Shown: positions 22,054 to 32,140, numbered from the stretch's first letter. The stretch is DNA of 64,000 nt from Pseudoxanthomonas yeongjuensis (GCF_010093345.1 NZ_PDWT01000001.1:744001-808000), one strand, 5' to 3'. Made by a program: numbers and translations. Notes: a model not told the origin generated them from the sequence alone.

Positions 22054-23259
22054 ATGACCAAGCAGATCCAGGAAGCCTACATCGTCGCCGCCACCCGCAC
22101 CCCGGTGGGCAAGGCGCCCAAGGGCGTATTCCGCAACACCCGTCCCGACGACATGCTGGCGCATGTGCTCAAGGCCGTCGTCGCGCAGGCGCCGGGCATC
22201 GACGTCGGCCGCATCGACGACGCCATCATCGGCTGCGCCATGCCCGAGGGCGAGCAAGGCATGAACGTGGCCCGCATCGGCCTGCTGCTGGCCGGCCTGC
22301 CCGACACCGTCGCCGCGCAGACCATCAACCGCTTCTGTTCGTCGGGCCTGCAGGCCGTGGCCCTGGCCGCCGACCAGATCCGCCTGGGCAATGCCGACCT
22401 GATGCTGGCCGGCGGCACCGAATCGATGACCATGGTGCCGATGATGGGCAACAAGATCGCCATGGCCCCCAGCGTGTTCAACAACGATCACGTGGCCATC
22501 GCCTATGGCATGGGCATCACCGCGGAGAAGGTCGCCGAGGAATGGAAGGTGTCGCGCGAGGACCAGGATGCCTTCGCCCTCGCCTCGCACCAGAAAGCCC
22601 TCGCGGCGATCGCCGCCGGCGAATTCCGCGACGAGATTTCGCCTTATGAAGTGATGTCGCGCATCCCCGATCTGGCCGGCAACACCATCCAGTTACGCAA
22701 GCTGCTGGTGGAAAACGACGAAGGCCCGCGTCCGGACACCACCCTGGAAGGCCTGGCCAAGCTGCGTACGGTGTTCCGCAATCCGCAGTTCGGCGGCACC
22801 GTGACCGCGGGTACTTCCTCGCAGATGAGCGATGGTGCCGCCGGCGTGTTGCTCGCTTCGGAACAGGCGATCAAGGATTACGGCCTGACCCCGCTGGCGC
22901 GCTTCGTCTCGTTTTCGGTGGCGGGCGTGCGCCCCGAGGTCATGGGCATCGGCCCGATCGCCGCGATTCCGAAGGCGCTGAAGCAGGCCGGACTCTCCCA
23001 GGACCAGTTGGACTGGATCGAGTTGAACGAAGCCTTCGCCGCGCAGGCGCTGGCGGTGATCCGCACCGTGGGCCTGGACCCTACGAAGGTCAATCCGCTG
23101 GGCGGCGCCATCGCCCTGGGCCACCCGCTGGGCGCGACCGGCGCGATCCGTACCGCGACCCTGGTCCACGGCATGCGCCGGCGCCAGCAGAAGTACGGCA
23201 TGGTGACCATGTGCATCGGTACCGGCATGGGTGCGGCGGGTATATTCGAATCGCTCTGA
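22054..23259 (+). CDS. fadA: acetyl-CoA C-acyltransferase (3-ketoacyl-CoA thiolase)
   Basis: This 401-residue thiolase starts at 22054 (MTKQIQEAYIVAATRTPVGK). Catalytic residues are visible: nucleophilic Cys in NRFCSSGLQA near residue 93, His in GGAIALGHPLGATGA, and the second Cys in MCIGTGMGAAG near the end. NEAFAAQALAV is present. It performs the last step of beta-oxidation, releasing acetyl-CoA, and forms the complex with the upstream fadB product. A bidirectional terminator follows. Confidence 0.95.
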   Translation: MTKQIQEAYIVAATRTPVGKAPKGVFRNTRPDDMLAHVLKAVVAQAPGIDVGRIDDAIIGCAMPEGEQGMNVARIGLLLAGLPDTVAAQTINRFCSSGLQAVALAADQIRLGNADLMLAGGTESMTMVPMMGNKIAMAPSVFNNDHVAIAYGMGITAEKVAEEWKVSREDQDAFALASHQKALAAIAAGEFRDEISPYEVMSRIPDLAGNTIQLRKLLVENDEGPRPDTTLEGLAKLRTVFRNPQFGGTVTAGTSSQMSDGAAGVLLASEQAIKDYGLTPLARFVSFSVAGVRPEVMGIGPIAAIPKALKQAGLSQDQLDWIELNEAFAAQALAVIRTVGLDPTKVNPLGGAIALGHPLGATGAIRTATLVHGMRRRQQKYGMVTMCIGTGMGAAGIFESL

Positions 23260-23283
23260 GTACCGGATCGGGACGAGAACAAG

Positions 23284-23309
23284 AAGGGCAGCCCATGGCT
23301 GCCCTTTTC
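23284..23309. terminator. bidirectional terminator between fadA and galU
   Basis: A ten-base-pair stem AAGGGCAGCC / GGCTGCCCTT with a three-base turn lies 24 bp past the fadA stop and is followed by TT on the plus strand. On the minus strand it is followed by CTTCTTGTTC, so it can also serve galU. Confidence 0.75.
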
Positions 23310-23343
23310 ATTCCGGACCGGGCAGCGAAACGCCCGATACGAC

Positions 23344-24243
23344 TTATTCGAGCTCGGTAACGCCCAGCTCTTTGAGCGCGTTCTGCATCAACTGCTGCGC
23401 GGCGTCGCTGAGCTTTTCGTGGTCCAGCGCATAACGGATGGTCGCCTCGATCAGGCCGATATGCGTGCCGCAATCGAAACGCGTGCCGCGGAAGCGGTAG
23501 GCATGCACCGGATGCTCGACCAGCAAGGCGGCGATGGCATCGGTCAGCTGGATCTCGCCGCCGGCACCCGGCGTGGTGCTTTCCAGCAGATCGAAGATCC
23601 GCGGACTCAGGACATAGCGTCCGACCACGGCCAGGTTGCTCGGTGCGATTTCCGGCGCGGGCTTTTCGACGATGGCCGAGATCCTGCCCTCGCGTCCGGA
23701 GAAAGTTTCGGTGGCGACGATCCCGTAACTGCCGGTCTGCTCGCGCGGCACGTCCTGGACCGCGATCTGGCTGGCCCCGGAGGCTTGCGCCGCATCGGCC
23801 ATCTGCGCCAATGCCCCCGGCCCCCGGTTCCAGATCAGGTCGTCCGGCAGCAGGACCGCGAAGGGCTCGTCGCCGATGATGGGCTTGGCGCACAGCACCG
23901 CATGGCCGAGGCCCAGGGCCTCGGCCTGGGTCACGAACACCGCGCGCACGTGGCTAGGCAACACGTTGCGGACCAGTTCGAGCTGTTCGGTCTTGCCTGC
24001 GCGCTCGAGCTTCTGTTCCAGCTCGTAGGCCTTGTCGAAATAGTCCGCGACCGCATGCTTGTAGCGGTTGGTCACGAATATCAGGGTATCGCAGCCGGCT
24101 TCCACCGCTTCGTCCACCGCGTACTGGATCAGTGGCTTGTCGATGATCGGCAGCATTTCCTTCGGCACGGTCTTGGTGGCCGGCAGGAACCTCGTTCCCA
24201 GTCCGGCGACCGGGAATACCGCCTTGCGTATACGTTGGCTCAT
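23344..24243 (-). CDS. galU: UTP-glucose-1-phosphate uridylyltransferase
   Basis: This 299-residue GalU has the nucleotide-binding loop [20 protein letters not shown] at residues 8-27. [30 protein letters not shown] and [10 protein letters not shown] follow. It makes UDP-glucose for exopolysaccharide, LPS core and glycan synthesis. It overlaps the WbpM-like gene by four bases (ATGA), so it is the last gene of the LPS/O-antigen-type cluster. Confidence 0.96.
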   Translation of the reverse strand: MSQRIRKAVFPVAGLGTRFLPATKTVPKEMLPIIDKPLIQYAVDEAVEAGCDTLIFVTNRYKHAVADYFDKAYELEQKLERAGKTEQLELVRNVLPSHVRAVFVTQAEALGLGHAVLCAKPIIGDEPFAVLLPDDLIWNRGPGALAQMADAAQASGASQIAVQDVPREQTGSYGIVATETFSGREGRISAIVEKPAPEIAPSNLAVVGRYVLSPRIFDLLESTTPGAGGEIQLTDAIAALLVEHPVHAYRFRGTRFDCGTHIGLIEATIRYALDHEKLSDAAQQLMQNALKELGVTELE

Positions 24244-26153
24244 CGTGTCCTTCTGGCTTCGCGCGCAGGAAATTGCACGATTGTAGCGCCGGTCTCCTCG
24301 ACCTTGTCGGACGGCAGGAACTCGGGAATGGTGGCGCGCAGGATCCGCGATAGTTCCTCGATGTCGTAGGCATCGACCGCAGCCTGCAGCAAGACAAGTG
24401 CCCGGGCGATGATCTCGGCCGAGGCATCGCGCGCGCGCGCCTCCAGGATCTTGGAATGCGACGTAGGCCGATAGAGCTCATCCGCATGGAACAGGGTTTC
24501 GTGCAGTTTCTCGCCCGGCCTCAGTCCGGTGTAAACGATGGCGATGTCCTTGCCCAACTGCTTGCCGGCAAGACGGATCATCTGTTCGGCCAGGACCCGG
24601 ATCGGAATGGGCTCGCCCATGTCCAGGGTGTAGATGGAAGCATGCGCGGCGCTGGCGGCCGCCTGCACGATCAACTGGCACGCCTCCGGAATGGTCATGA
24701 AATAGCGCGTCACTTCGTGGTCGGTAACGGTCACCGGTCCACCCTGGCGGATCTGTTCGCGGAACAACGGCACCACGCTGCCAGCCGAGTCCAGCACATT
24801 GCCGAAACGCACGGTGACGAAGCGGGTCGATTTGCGGTCATCCAGGGTCTGGCAGACCATCTCCGCGAAGCGCTTGGTGGCACCGAGGACGTTGACCGGA
24901 TCGACCGCCTTGTCCGTGGAGATGAACACGAAAGTGCCTACCCCCGCCTCGCGGCAGGACCTGGCAACCACTTCGGTCGCCAGCACGTTGTTGCGTACCG
25001 CTTCGCGCAACTGGCGCTGGAGCAGGGGGACCTGCTTGTAGGCGGCCGCATGGAATACGGCGTCGGGTTCGGCGATCTTCAGTGCATGGGAGATCACGGC
25101 GGGGTCGCCGCAATTGCCCAGTACCGAGACTACTTCCAGATCCGGGAACGCCCGCATCAACTCGGCATGCGTAGTGGTCAACGCCAACTCGTCGACCTCC
25201 AGCAGGGCGATCTTGCGCGCCCCATGCCTGGCGCACTGCCGGCAGAGTTCCGAACCAATGGAGCCGCCCGCGCCGGTGACCAGTACGGTGCGGCCACCCA
25301 GCCAGCCACGGATCAATTTCCAGTCGGGGGTGACCGGCTTGCGGCCCAGCAGATCGTCGATGGCGACTTCCTTCAACTCGCCGGGCAACGAGCGGCCCTC
25401 CAGCACATCGACCAGGCGCGGGACGGTACGGAACGGCAATCCGGTGCTTTCGCAGATCGCCACCACCTTCTGCATCGACACCGCATCCAGCGAAGGCATG
25501 GCGATGACGATCAGTTTCGCCGCTGTTTCCCGTGCCACGGTTACCGCATCCGCCAAGCCCCCCAGCACCGGCACGTCGTGCAGCTTGGTGCCCTGCAGCT
25601 TGGCCGCGTCGTCCAGCAGGCCAACCGGCTGGTAGGCACCGCTGCGACGCAGATCCCGCACCAACGCTTCAGCCGCACGCCCTGCCCCAAGGATCAACAC
25701 CCTGAGGGCGACCCCATTCTTCAGCTCGGAATTCTGGTTGTCCTTCCACGCGCGGAACAGCAACCGGGGCATGCCCAGCAAACCCACGAGTACGAAGGGG
25801 TAAAGCACCAGTACCGCACGCGGTACCGTGCCCAACCGGTTGTACAGCGCCAGCCCCAGGGCAAGGGCCAGCAGCCCCAGCAAGGCGGCCTTCAATATGT
25901 TCCACAGGTCCGGCACGCTGGCGAAACGCCAGAGGCCGCGATACAGGCCCACCCGCCAGAACACCAGTCCCTGCGCCACCAGCACGATGGCGATCTCGGT
26001 CGACCAGAGCGGGAACAACGGCGGATCCGGAAGCATGGCGTAACGCAAATGGTGCAGCGTCTGCCAGCAAACCCACACCATCACCAGGTCGTGGGTCACC
26101 ACAGTCAATCGTGGCAACAGGGCGGCCATTCGCTCACGCCATGACGTCATCAT
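24240..26153 (-). CDS. WbpM/CapD-like UDP-sugar 4,6-dehydratase, membrane-anchored
   Basis: This 637-residue protein has four to five N-terminal membrane helices (residues 10-120), then a first Rossmann domain ([20 protein letters not shown]). The catalytic SDR dehydratase domain follows with [20 protein letters not shown] near residue 295, [14 protein letters not shown] and [17 protein letters not shown]. Family members make UDP-4-keto-6-deoxy-GlcNAc for O-antigen sugars such as QuiNAc. The catalytic Tyr (FlaA1) or Met (WbpM) position four residues before the Lys of GATK is Leu here. It lies between the WbpL-like transferase and galU with ATGA overlaps on both sides. Confidence 0.9.
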   Translation of the reverse strand: MMTSWRERMAALLPRLTVVTHDLVMVWVCWQTLHHLRYAMLPDPPLFPLWSTEIAIVLVAQGLVFWRVGLYRGLWRFASVPDLWNILKAALLGLLALALGLALYNRLGTVPRAVLVLYPFVLVGLLGMPRLLFRAWKDNQNSELKNGVALRVLILGAGRAAEALVRDLRRSGAYQPVGLLDDAAKLQGTKLHDVPVLGGLADAVTVARETAAKLIVIAMPSLDAVSMQKVVAICESTGLPFRTVPRLVDVLEGRSLPGELKEVAIDDLLGRKPVTPDWKLIRGWLGGRTVLVTGAGGSIGSELCRQCARHGARKIALLEVDELALTTTHAELMRAFPDLEVVSVLGNCGDPAVISHALKIAEPDAVFHAAAYKQVPLLQRQLREAVRNNVLATEVVARSCREAGVGTFVFISTDKAVDPVNVLGATKRFAEMVCQTLDDRKSTRFVTVRFGNVLDSAGSVVPLFREQIRQGGPVTVTDHEVTRYFMTIPEACQLIVQAAASAAHASIYTLDMGEPIPIRVLAEQMIRLAGKQLGKDIAIVYTGLRPGEKLHETLFHADELYRPTSHSKILEARARDASAEIIARALVLLQAAVDAYDIEELSRILRATIPEFLPSDKVEETGATIVQFPAREARRTR

Positions 26154-27136
26154 GCTTCCTTACTCAATCGAACATCCCTGCGCAATCGCGCCCAAGCCAG
26201 CACAAGCGCCCCATACCATGCCCAGCAGACCCAATCCAGCAGCGGCTGCGGCGAACGCAGGGCAAACAGCATCAGGACCACCGCCAACAGACTGGACACC
26301 GCATAAGCCATTGTAACCGGCACATGACCGCCCAGCCGCCTCGACCAGGACTGATAAGCGTGTTGCACATGCGGCTCCCACCAGCGTTCCCGGTGCAGCA
26401 TGCGCATGGCCAATGTGAAGCCCGCGTCTATGAGGAACACGGAAGCCGGCAACAGCAGGAAAGGCCACTGGCTCCGATGGCCGATGAAGGCCGCCAGGAT
26501 CAGCAGCGCCAGCAGATAGCCCAGGGCACCACTACCCACATCGCCCAGGAAGACCCGGGCCTTGGGGAAGTTGAAGGGCAGGAAACCCGCGATCGCGGCA
26601 AACAGACCGGCCGCCAGCCACGCCCATGGCCCGGCTCCCGGTACCAGCGCCAGCCCAGCGGCGGCAATGGCGGCCTGACTGGCCGCCAGGCCATCGATCC
26701 CATCCATGAAATTCCACACATTGACCATCACCATGACCAAGGCGAACGCAAAAAGCGCATCCGGCATGACAGCGGTGGCCCGGTGGACCGCCCAGGCCAC
26801 CATCGATGCCGCCAGCGCCTGGACCAGCAACCGGGGCCAGGCGGGCAACGCGACATGGTCATCGACCCAGCCGATGCCTGCGACCAGGATCAGGCCAAGC
26901 GCACAGGACGCCAACGGCCAGACCTGTCCGGGTTGCCGGACCGCCAGCCAGGCGATGCCCAACAACACGGCCACCACGATGGCGATGCCGCCGCCGCGCG
27001 GGGTGGCCGTGGCATGGCTGCGCCGCTCTCCGGGCTGGTCCAGTAGCTTCCGCCTCAGCGCATAACGGATCGCCAGCCAGGTACCCGCTGCCGCCACCAC
27101 GAAGTGCAGCAGCATCCAGGACAAGAACACCGGCAT
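26150..27136 (-). CDS. WecA/WbpL-like undecaprenyl-phosphate sugar-1-phosphate transferase
   Basis: This 328-residue polytopic membrane protein belongs to the MraY/WecA/WbpL family, with about ten to eleven helices. It shows RRKLLDQPGERRSHATATPR (the nucleotide-sugar loop), GIGWVDDHVALPAW (the metal-binding DD), NVWNFMDGIDGLAA and FLGDVGSGALGYLLA. A cytoplasmic HREHWW-like segment reads LHRERWWEPHVQHAYQ. It should start O-antigen subunit assembly by moving a HexNAc-1-P onto the lipid carrier. The start at 27136 shares one base with the lapB stop (TGATG). Confidence 0.92.
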   Translation of the reverse strand: MPVFLSWMLLHFVVAAAGTWLAIRYALRRKLLDQPGERRSHATATPRGGGIAIVVAVLLGIAWLAVRQPGQVWPLASCALGLILVAGIGWVDDHVALPAWPRLLVQALAASMVAWAVHRATAVMPDALFAFALVMVMVNVWNFMDGIDGLAASQAAIAAAGLALVPGAGPWAWLAAGLFAAIAGFLPFNFPKARVFLGDVGSGALGYLLALLILAAFIGHRSQWPFLLLPASVFLIDAGFTLAMRMLHRERWWEPHVQHAYQSWSRRLGGHVPVTMAYAVSSLLAVVLMLFALRSPQPLLDWVCWAWYGALVLAWARLRRDVRLSKEA

Positions 27137-28314
27137 CAGACCACCGCGTAGTTGAGCAGTGGCTTGACCGTGCCCCACTCCTTGCAACTGGGGCATTGCC
27201 AATGGTGCGTGCGTGCGCCGAACCCGCACCGGGTACAGCGGTAGCTGGGATTGCGCACCAGCAACTGGTCGGTGATGTGCTTGAGGTCGTTGAGGGTTGC
27301 GGTGGAATCCGCGCCTTCGGCCAGGGTCAGGTCGATCAGCGCGGCCTCGCCGCGGACCGAGGGACGGTCCTTCAGCTGCCGCGCAAGATAGGCACGCGCC
27401 GCGGCCACCCCATCCTGGCTTTCGACCAGACGGGTCAAGGCGAGCACCGGAGCGATGCCGCGGTAGTGCTCGCACATTTCCGAGAGGAAGGCGCGCGCGC
27501 CGGACAGGTCGCCGCCCAGCTCGTAGTTGGCCATCAGGCTGGGCAGCACTTCCGGCAGGTAATCGGGATCGTGGCGCGCGGCACGTTCGTATGCGCGGAT
27601 GGCAGCTTCGTGATTGCCGGCATCGGACTCGATGCGCCCTTCCAGGATACCGGCGCGGACGCAGCTCGCATCGGCCTGGTAGGCGCGCGCGATCGCGGCG
27701 CGCGCGGCGTCGGCATCGTTCGCCGTACGGTGGCGCTCCGCCAGCTCGCACTCGAATTGCGCGATCAGCTTGCCCATCGGCTCGCCAGCCACCTCTTCGT
27801 AGCGGGTGGCGTTGTCGATGGCTTTTTCCCAATCGCGCTCGGTCTGGTAGATGCCGATCAGGTGCTTGAGCGCCTGCGGTGCGCGCTGGTCGATGCGGGT
27901 GAGGTCGCTGAACACCGTTTCGGCACGGTCGAGCAAGCCCGAACGCATGTAGTCCTCGCCCAATGCGAGCAAGGCCTGCACTTTCTGCTGGTCGCTGAGA
28001 TCGTTGCGCTGGACCAGACCCTGGTGCAGGCGGATGGCGCGATCCACTTCGCCACGACGGCGGAACAGGTGGCCCAGCGCGACCTGGGTCTCGAAGGTTT
28101 CCTTGTCCAGTTCGGCGATGTGCAGGAACAACTCGATCGCCTTGTCCGGCTGCTCGTTCAACAGGTAGTTGAGGCCGCGGAAGTAGGTGCTGGAAAGCCG
28201 GCTGACCTGGGTATCCCCGTGCCGCTGACCTCCCCTTCGCCCGATCACCCAACCGCTGAGCGCGGCCAGCGGCAGGAACAGGAAGAACCAGAACCACTCG
28301 TTGAGGAATTGCAT
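27136..28314 (-). CDS. lapB: lipopolysaccharide assembly protein B (LapB/YciM)
   Basis: This 392-residue protein has one N-terminal membrane helix (MQFLNEWFWFFLFLPLAAL). About nine TPR repeats follow, including STYFRGLNYLLNEQPDKAIE and FETQVALGHLFRRRGEVDRA. The C-terminal rubredoxin-type metal knuckle is YRCTRCGFGARTHHWQCPSC. In E. coli LapB brings LpxC to FtsH and so limits LPS synthesis. The next gene downstream overlaps by one base. Confidence 0.96.
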   Translation of the reverse strand: MQFLNEWFWFFLFLPLAALSGWVIGRRGGQRHGDTQVSRLSSTYFRGLNYLLNEQPDKAIELFLHIAELDKETFETQVALGHLFRRRGEVDRAIRLHQGLVQRNDLSDQQKVQALLALGEDYMRSGLLDRAETVFSDLTRIDQRAPQALKHLIGIYQTERDWEKAIDNATRYEEVAGEPMGKLIAQFECELAERHRTANDADAARAAIARAYQADASCVRAGILEGRIESDAGNHEAAIRAYERAARHDPDYLPEVLPSLMANYELGGDLSGARAFLSEMCEHYRGIAPVLALTRLVESQDGVAAARAYLARQLKDRPSVRGEAALIDLTLAEGADSTATLNDLKHITDQLLVRNPSYRCTRCGFGARTHHWQCPSCKEWGTVKPLLNYAVV

Positions 28315-28337
28315 GCGTTATCGGCCTGTTGGATCGG

Positions 28338-28607
28338 CTAGACGCCGGCACCCGGCATCGGTGTTGGCGCGGCGGCCTGCTTGTTGGCTTTGCGCAACCT
28401 GGCGTACAGCGGCCACACCAGCGTCGCCAGCATGATCAGCCCGCCTATGACCACTCCGGCCAGCAATGACAGGATGATCGCCACGCCCGAGGAAGTCTGG
28501 ATATCGGTGAACAACAACTTCAACGTGATCGGCTGGGTGTTGAGCACGCCGATCAGCAGACCGGCACCCAGGAAGATCAGCGCCACGATCAGACGCAGGA
28601 TATTCAT
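28338..28607 (-). CDS. lapA: lipopolysaccharide assembly protein A (LapA, DUF1049)
   Basis: This 89-residue protein has two membrane helices (RLIVALIFLGAGLLIGVL and AIILSLLAGVVIGGLIMLA) separated by NTQPITLKLLFTDIQTSSG. The short cytosolic end is Lys/Ala/Pro-rich. The size and NTQ-x-x-(T/V) pattern fit LapA, which acts with LapB at the inner membrane. It lies 23 bp upstream of lapB. Confidence 0.93.
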   Translation of the reverse strand: MNILRLIVALIFLGAGLLIGVLNTQPITLKLLFTDIQTSSGVAIILSLLAGVVIGGLIMLATLVWPLYARLRKANKQAAAPTPMPGAGV

Positions 28608-28704
28608 CGGACAGCTCCATGCACAGGAGCCGCTAGCTTACTCCGAGACTGTCGCCGACTACACGCCGCGGAACCAGCGGACCACGACGACGGACCACGA
28701 CGAT

Positions 28705-29010
28705 CTATTCGCCGCTTTCCTCGATCGGGGTCACGCCACTGACGCGCTCGCGCAGTTCCTTGCCGGGCTTGAAATGCGGCACGTGCTTGGCCGGCAGGGC
28801 GACGGAATCACCGGTCTTGGGATTACGGCCCAGACGGGGCGGACGGTAATGCAGGGAAAAACTCCCGAATCCACGGATCTCGATGCGTTCGCCTTGGGCC
28901 AGGGCACCGCCCATCATCTCCAGCAGCGACTTCACTGCCAGATCGACGTCGTCGGCCTTCAGGTGCGGCTGGCGACGGCTCAGGATTTCGATGAGTTCGG
29001 ATTTGGTCAT
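28705..29010 (-). CDS. ihfB: integration host factor subunit beta
   Basis: This 101-residue protein has the HU/IHF fold. It starts [20 protein letters not shown] at 29010 (a GTG at 29016 would add two residues). [20 protein letters not shown] and the DNA-bending arm [21 protein letters not shown] are unmistakable. It pairs with IhfA, which is not in the window, to bend DNA. The order cmk-rpsA-ihfB-lapA-lapB is the usual gammaproteobacterial one. Confidence 0.96.
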   Translation of the reverse strand: MTKSELIEILSRRQPHLKADDVDLAVKSLLEMMGGALAQGERIEIRGFGSFSLHYRPPRLGRNPKTGDSVALPAKHVPHFKPGKELRERVSGVTPIEESGE

Positions 29011-29083
29011 CGTCACGGAAATAGGCGAAGGGCACCACTACCGGCCCGGTACGAACCGGGCCGGCGTGGATCGGATGGCTTGC

Positions 29084-30778
29084 TTACTCGGACTTGTTGC
29101 CTTCCAGCTGCGCGCGCAGCAACGCGCCGAGCTGGGTGGTGGCGCCGGTCGAAGACGAGGAAGACTGCGACTGGTAATCCTCCAGCGTTTCGCGCATTTC
29201 GGCGTCGTCCTTGGCCTTGATCGAGAGCTGCAGCACGCGGCCCTTGCGGTCCATGCCGACGAAACGGGCTTCGATCTTCTCGCCCACCTTCAGGTGCTGG
29301 CTGGCGTCGTCGATGCGCTCGTTGCTGATGTCGCGCGCGGCGACGTAGCCTTCGACGCCTTCGGCGATGTCGATGATGGCGCCCTTGGCGTCCACTTCAC
29401 GCACCGTGCCTTCCAGCTTGGAGCCCTTCGGGTTGGCGGCCATGAACTGGCCGAACGGGTCCTGCTCCAGTTGCTTGACGCCCAGGCTGATGCGCTCGCG
29501 TTCCGGGTCCACGGCAAGCACGACGGCTTCCAGCGTGTCGCCCTTCTTGTAGTTGCGGGCCACGTCTTCGCCGGTGGAGTTCCAGCTGATATCGGACAGG
29601 TGGATCAGGCCGTCGATACCGCCGTCCAGGCCGATGAAGATGCCGAAGTCGGTGATCGACTTGATCTGGCCCGACACCTTGTCGTTCTTCTTGTGGATGG
29701 CGGCGAAGGTTTCCCACGGATTGGCGGCGACCTGCTTCATGCCCAGCGAGATGCGGCGACGCTCCTCGTCCACGTCCAGCACCATCACTTCGACGTCGTC
29801 GCCGACCTGCACGACCTTGGACGGGTTGACGTTCTTGTTGGTCCAGTCCATTTCCGAAACGTGGACCAGGCCTTCGACGCCCGGCTCGATCTCGACGAAC
29901 GCGCCGTAATCGGTGACGTTGGAGACCTTGCCGTATACGCGGCTGTTGGCCGGGTAGCGGCGGGCGATGTTGTCCCACGGATCCTCGCCCAGCTGCTTCA
30001 GGCCCAGGCTGACGCGGTTGCGTTCGCGGTCGTACTTGAGCACGCGAACGTCGAGTTCCTGGCCGACTTCCACGACTTCGGACGGATGGCGCACGCGCTT
30101 CCAGGCCATGTCGGTGATGTGCAGCAGGCCGTCGATGCCGCCCAGGTCCACGAACGCGCCGTAATCGGTGAGGTTCTTGACCACGCCCTTCAGCACCACG
30201 CCTTCCTGCAGCTTGTCCATCAGCTGCTCGCGCTCTTCCGAATGCTCGCTCTCGACCACCGCACGGCGGGAGACCACGACATTGTTGCGCTTGCGATCCA
30301 GCTTGATCAGCTTGAACTCGAGTTCCTTGCCTTCCAGGTAGCCGGGGTCGCGCACGGGGCGCACGTCGACCAGCGAACCCGGCAGGAACGCGCGGACGTC
30401 CTTGATGTCGACGGTGAAGCCGCCCTTGACCTTGCCGCTGATGCGGCCGGTGATGGTGGCGTTGGCTTCCAGCGCTTCTTCCAGTTCGTCCCAGACCATG
30501 GCGCGCTTGGCTTTCTCGCGCGACAGCACGGTTTCGCCGAAGCCGTTCTCGAGCGAGTCGAGGGCGACCTTAACTTCATCGCCGACGGCCACGGTAAGCG
30601 TGCCGTCGTCGTTACGGAACTGTTCGATCGGCACGATGCCTTCGGACTTCAGGCCGGCGTTGATCACCACCACGTCGTTGCGGACTTCCACGACGGTGCC
30701 CATGACGATGGAACCGGGCTTCAGCTTGGTGAGGTGGATCTGGCTCTGTTCAAACAGTTCTGCAAATGATTCGATCAT
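29084..30778 (-). CDS. rpsA: 30S ribosomal protein S1
   Basis: This 564-residue S1 has six OB/S1 repeats, for example [60 protein letters not shown] and [20 protein letters not shown]. The start at 30778 ([20 protein letters not shown]) is used because the upstream in-frame extension is not S1-like. S1 helps unfold and load mRNA on the 30S subunit and usually represses its own translation. The 248-nt leader between cmk and rpsA is long enough for that. Confidence 0.97.
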   Translation of the reverse strand: MIESFAELFEQSQIHLTKLKPGSIVMGTVVEVRNDVVVINAGLKSEGIVPIEQFRNDDGTLTVAVGDEVKVALDSLENGFGETVLSREKAKRAMVWDELEEALEANATITGRISGKVKGGFTVDIKDVRAFLPGSLVDVRPVRDPGYLEGKELEFKLIKLDRKRNNVVVSRRAVVESEHSEEREQLMDKLQEGVVLKGVVKNLTDYGAFVDLGGIDGLLHITDMAWKRVRHPSEVVEVGQELDVRVLKYDRERNRVSLGLKQLGEDPWDNIARRYPANSRVYGKVSNVTDYGAFVEIEPGVEGLVHVSEMDWTNKNVNPSKVVQVGDDVEVMVLDVDEERRRISLGMKQVAANPWETFAAIHKKNDKVSGQIKSITDFGIFIGLDGGIDGLIHLSDISWNSTGEDVARNYKKGDTLEAVVLAVDPERERISLGVKQLEQDPFGQFMAANPKGSKLEGTVREVDAKGAIIDIAEGVEGYVAARDISNERIDDASQHLKVGEKIEARFVGMDRKGRVLQLSIKAKDDAEMRETLEDYQSQSSSSSTGATTQLGALLRAQLEGNKSE

Positions 30779-30893
30779 TGAAAAAATCTCGGTTGATGAC
30801 GCAGACCGGAAGCGCGTTGTCGCGTGCGTGCCGGTCCACCCGTTGTCGGCCTGGCGGAATGCCTGTGGCCGTGAGTGTTGTGGTGGATGAACC

Positions 30894-30997
30894 GCCGGAA
30901 CACGTTTCCGGCGGGGCTGTTCTGCTGCACGACATTGCAATCCGTCGAACCGGCTGGAAAACCATCCCCATCCTTGCCTTCCCCTCGAAGGGGAAGG
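30894..30997. repeat. two hairpins in the cmk-rpsA gap
   Basis: GCCGGAA / TTCCGGC arms with a five-base loop (30894-30912) and CCTTCCCCT / AGGGGAAGG arms with a three-base loop (30977-30997) lie between the cmk stop and rpsA start. Neither is followed by a U-tract on the coding (minus) strand, so they are not good terminators. They could be processing or S1-autoregulatory structures. Confidence 0.45.
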
Positions 30998-31026
30998 AAA
31001 CGGGTGTAGCCGCAATACAGCCGCGA

Positions 31027-31698
31027 CTACGGGCTCACCAATGCCAGCACGCGCTCCACGACCTGATCGATGTTCAGGCCGGTGGTATCGAGGAGGACGG
31101 CGTCTTCGGCCGGCCTCAACGGTGCCACCGTGCGCTGGGCATCACGGGCGTCGCGGGCGAGAATCTCGCGTAGCAGACCGGCTATAGTGACGGAAACCCC
31201 TTTGTCTTTCAACTGGTTATAGCGCCTTTCCGCCCTCTCTTCGGCGCTGGCGGTCAGGAAAACCTTGTACTGGGCGTCGGAGAAGATGACCGTACCCATG
31301 TCCCGTCCGTCGGCCACCAGGCCCGGCGCCTGCCGAAAAGCGCGCTGGCGCTCCTTCAGCGCCGAACGGACCTCGGGGAAGGCGGCGATGGCCGAGGCCA
31401 CGGCGCCGGTGGTTTCCAGGCGCAATTCGTCGGTGGCGTCGACGCCATTGACCCAGACCCGTAGGTCGCCAAGGTCGTCCTCCCTGAATGCGACTTCGGT
31501 ATCGAAGGTGCAGCGCACCAGCGCGGCGGGATCGGAGATGTCCAGGTTGGCCCAGCTGGCCGCGACCCCGACCGCACGGTATAGCGCCCCGGAGTCCAGG
31601 TAGTGCCAGCCCAGTCGCCTGGCGACGATGCGACTGACGGTGCCCTTGCCGGCGCCGGAAGGACCGTCGATGGTCAGTACTGGAATGTTTTCGGACAT
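31027..31698 (-). CDS. cmk: (d)CMP kinase
   Basis: This 223-residue enzyme has the P-loop [20 protein letters not shown] at residues 8-27. [10 protein letters not shown], the CMP-binding insert and [12 protein letters not shown] follow. The start at 31698 gives [12 protein letters not shown]. It phosphorylates CMP and dCMP. It stands upstream of rpsA, as in most gammaproteobacteria, and diverges from the L36 gene. Confidence 0.96.
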   Translation of the reverse strand: MSENIPVLTIDGPSGAGKGTVSRIVARRLGWHYLDSGALYRAVGVAASWANLDISDPAALVRCTFDTEVAFREDDLGDLRVWVNGVDATDELRLETTGAVASAIAAFPEVRSALKERQRAFRQAPGLVADGRDMGTVIFSDAQYKVFLTASAEERAERRYNQLKDKGVSVTIAGLLREILARDARDAQRTVAPLRPAEDAVLLDTTGLNIDQVVERVLALVSP

Positions 31699-31779
31699 GA
31701 CTACCCCGTGGTTTTGGGCATTATGCCCGGCCCGGGGCATGGCCCGCGGCTCCGGCTCGGCCGTGCCGCATGCAAGGGC

Positions 31780-31809
31780 TTGAACCTCAACGGAAAAAAC
31801 CGCTAGAAT
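31780..31809 (+). promoter_or_regulatory. sigma-70 promoter of the L36 gene
   Basis: TTGAAC, 18 bp, then TAGAAT (five of six matches in the -10). Transcription would start about 80 nt before the L36 ATG. No AT-rich Zur-box palindrome is seen between it and the gene, so zinc repression of this type-B L36 is not evident here. Confidence 0.6.
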
Positions 31810-31898
31810 GCGCGGCTTGATTTTCGTCCCGGCCGTGCCACTGGCTCGCACCGATCCCATTCCCAGACAGTTCCACCCCAAATTCCCCGAGGTATGTC

Positions 31899-32024
31899 AT
31901 GAAAGTCCTTTCCTCCCTGAAGTCGGCAAAGACCCGTCATCGCGACTGCAAGGTGGTCCGCCGCCGTGGCAAGGTCTTCGTGATCTGCAAGTCGAACCCG
32001 CGTTTCAAGGCGCGCCAGCGCTGA
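31899..32024 (+). CDS. ykgO: 50S ribosomal protein L36, type B (YkgO-like, zinc-free)
   Basis: This 41-residue protein starts [20 protein letters not shown] and ends in [10 protein letters not shown]. It matches YkgO/RpmJ2, including the shared [11 protein letters not shown] segment, and lacks the full CxxC...CxxxxH zinc set of type-A L36. A GAGG ribosome site precedes the ATG. Many Xanthomonadaceae appear to carry this form, but whether a type-A copy also exists cannot be told. The last codons are copied immediately downstream (32042-32063). Confidence 0.95.
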
Positions 32025-32063
32025 AACCCTCGGGTATGGCCAAGGCGCGCCTGCGCTGAAACC
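32007..32063 (+). repeat. 22-bp direct repeat copying the end of the L36 gene
   Basis: The segment AAGGCGCGCCAGCGCTGAAA(CC) at 32007-32028 covers the last L36 codons and stop. It recurs at 32042-32063 with one change (A to T), 13 bp further on. The second copy even keeps an in-frame mini-ORF, ATG to TGA at 32036-32059. Confidence 0.8.
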
Positions 32064-32113
32064 ACGATGTGACCAAGCGCGCTGCCAAACCGCAGCCCGC
32101 CTGGCGAACCGCA

Positions 32114-32140
32114 AAGCCGCCGGAAGGCGGCTTTTGTTTT
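32114..32140 (+). terminator. intrinsic terminator after the L36 gene
   Basis: The stem AAGCCGCC / GGCGGCTT with a GGAA tetraloop is followed by TTGTTTT. It lies 90 bp past the L36 stop and beyond the tail duplication. Confidence 0.85.

Noticed and set aside
26150-28351. 733-codon frame joining the sugar-phosphate transferase to upstream sequence
   Set aside because: Only the last 328 codons match the family. The rest is antisense-like filler over lapB, and the true start overlaps the lapB stop.
32036-32059. Seven-codon mini-ORF after L36
   Set aside because: It is a by-product of the 22-bp tail duplication, with no ribosome site. Kept only as a repeat.
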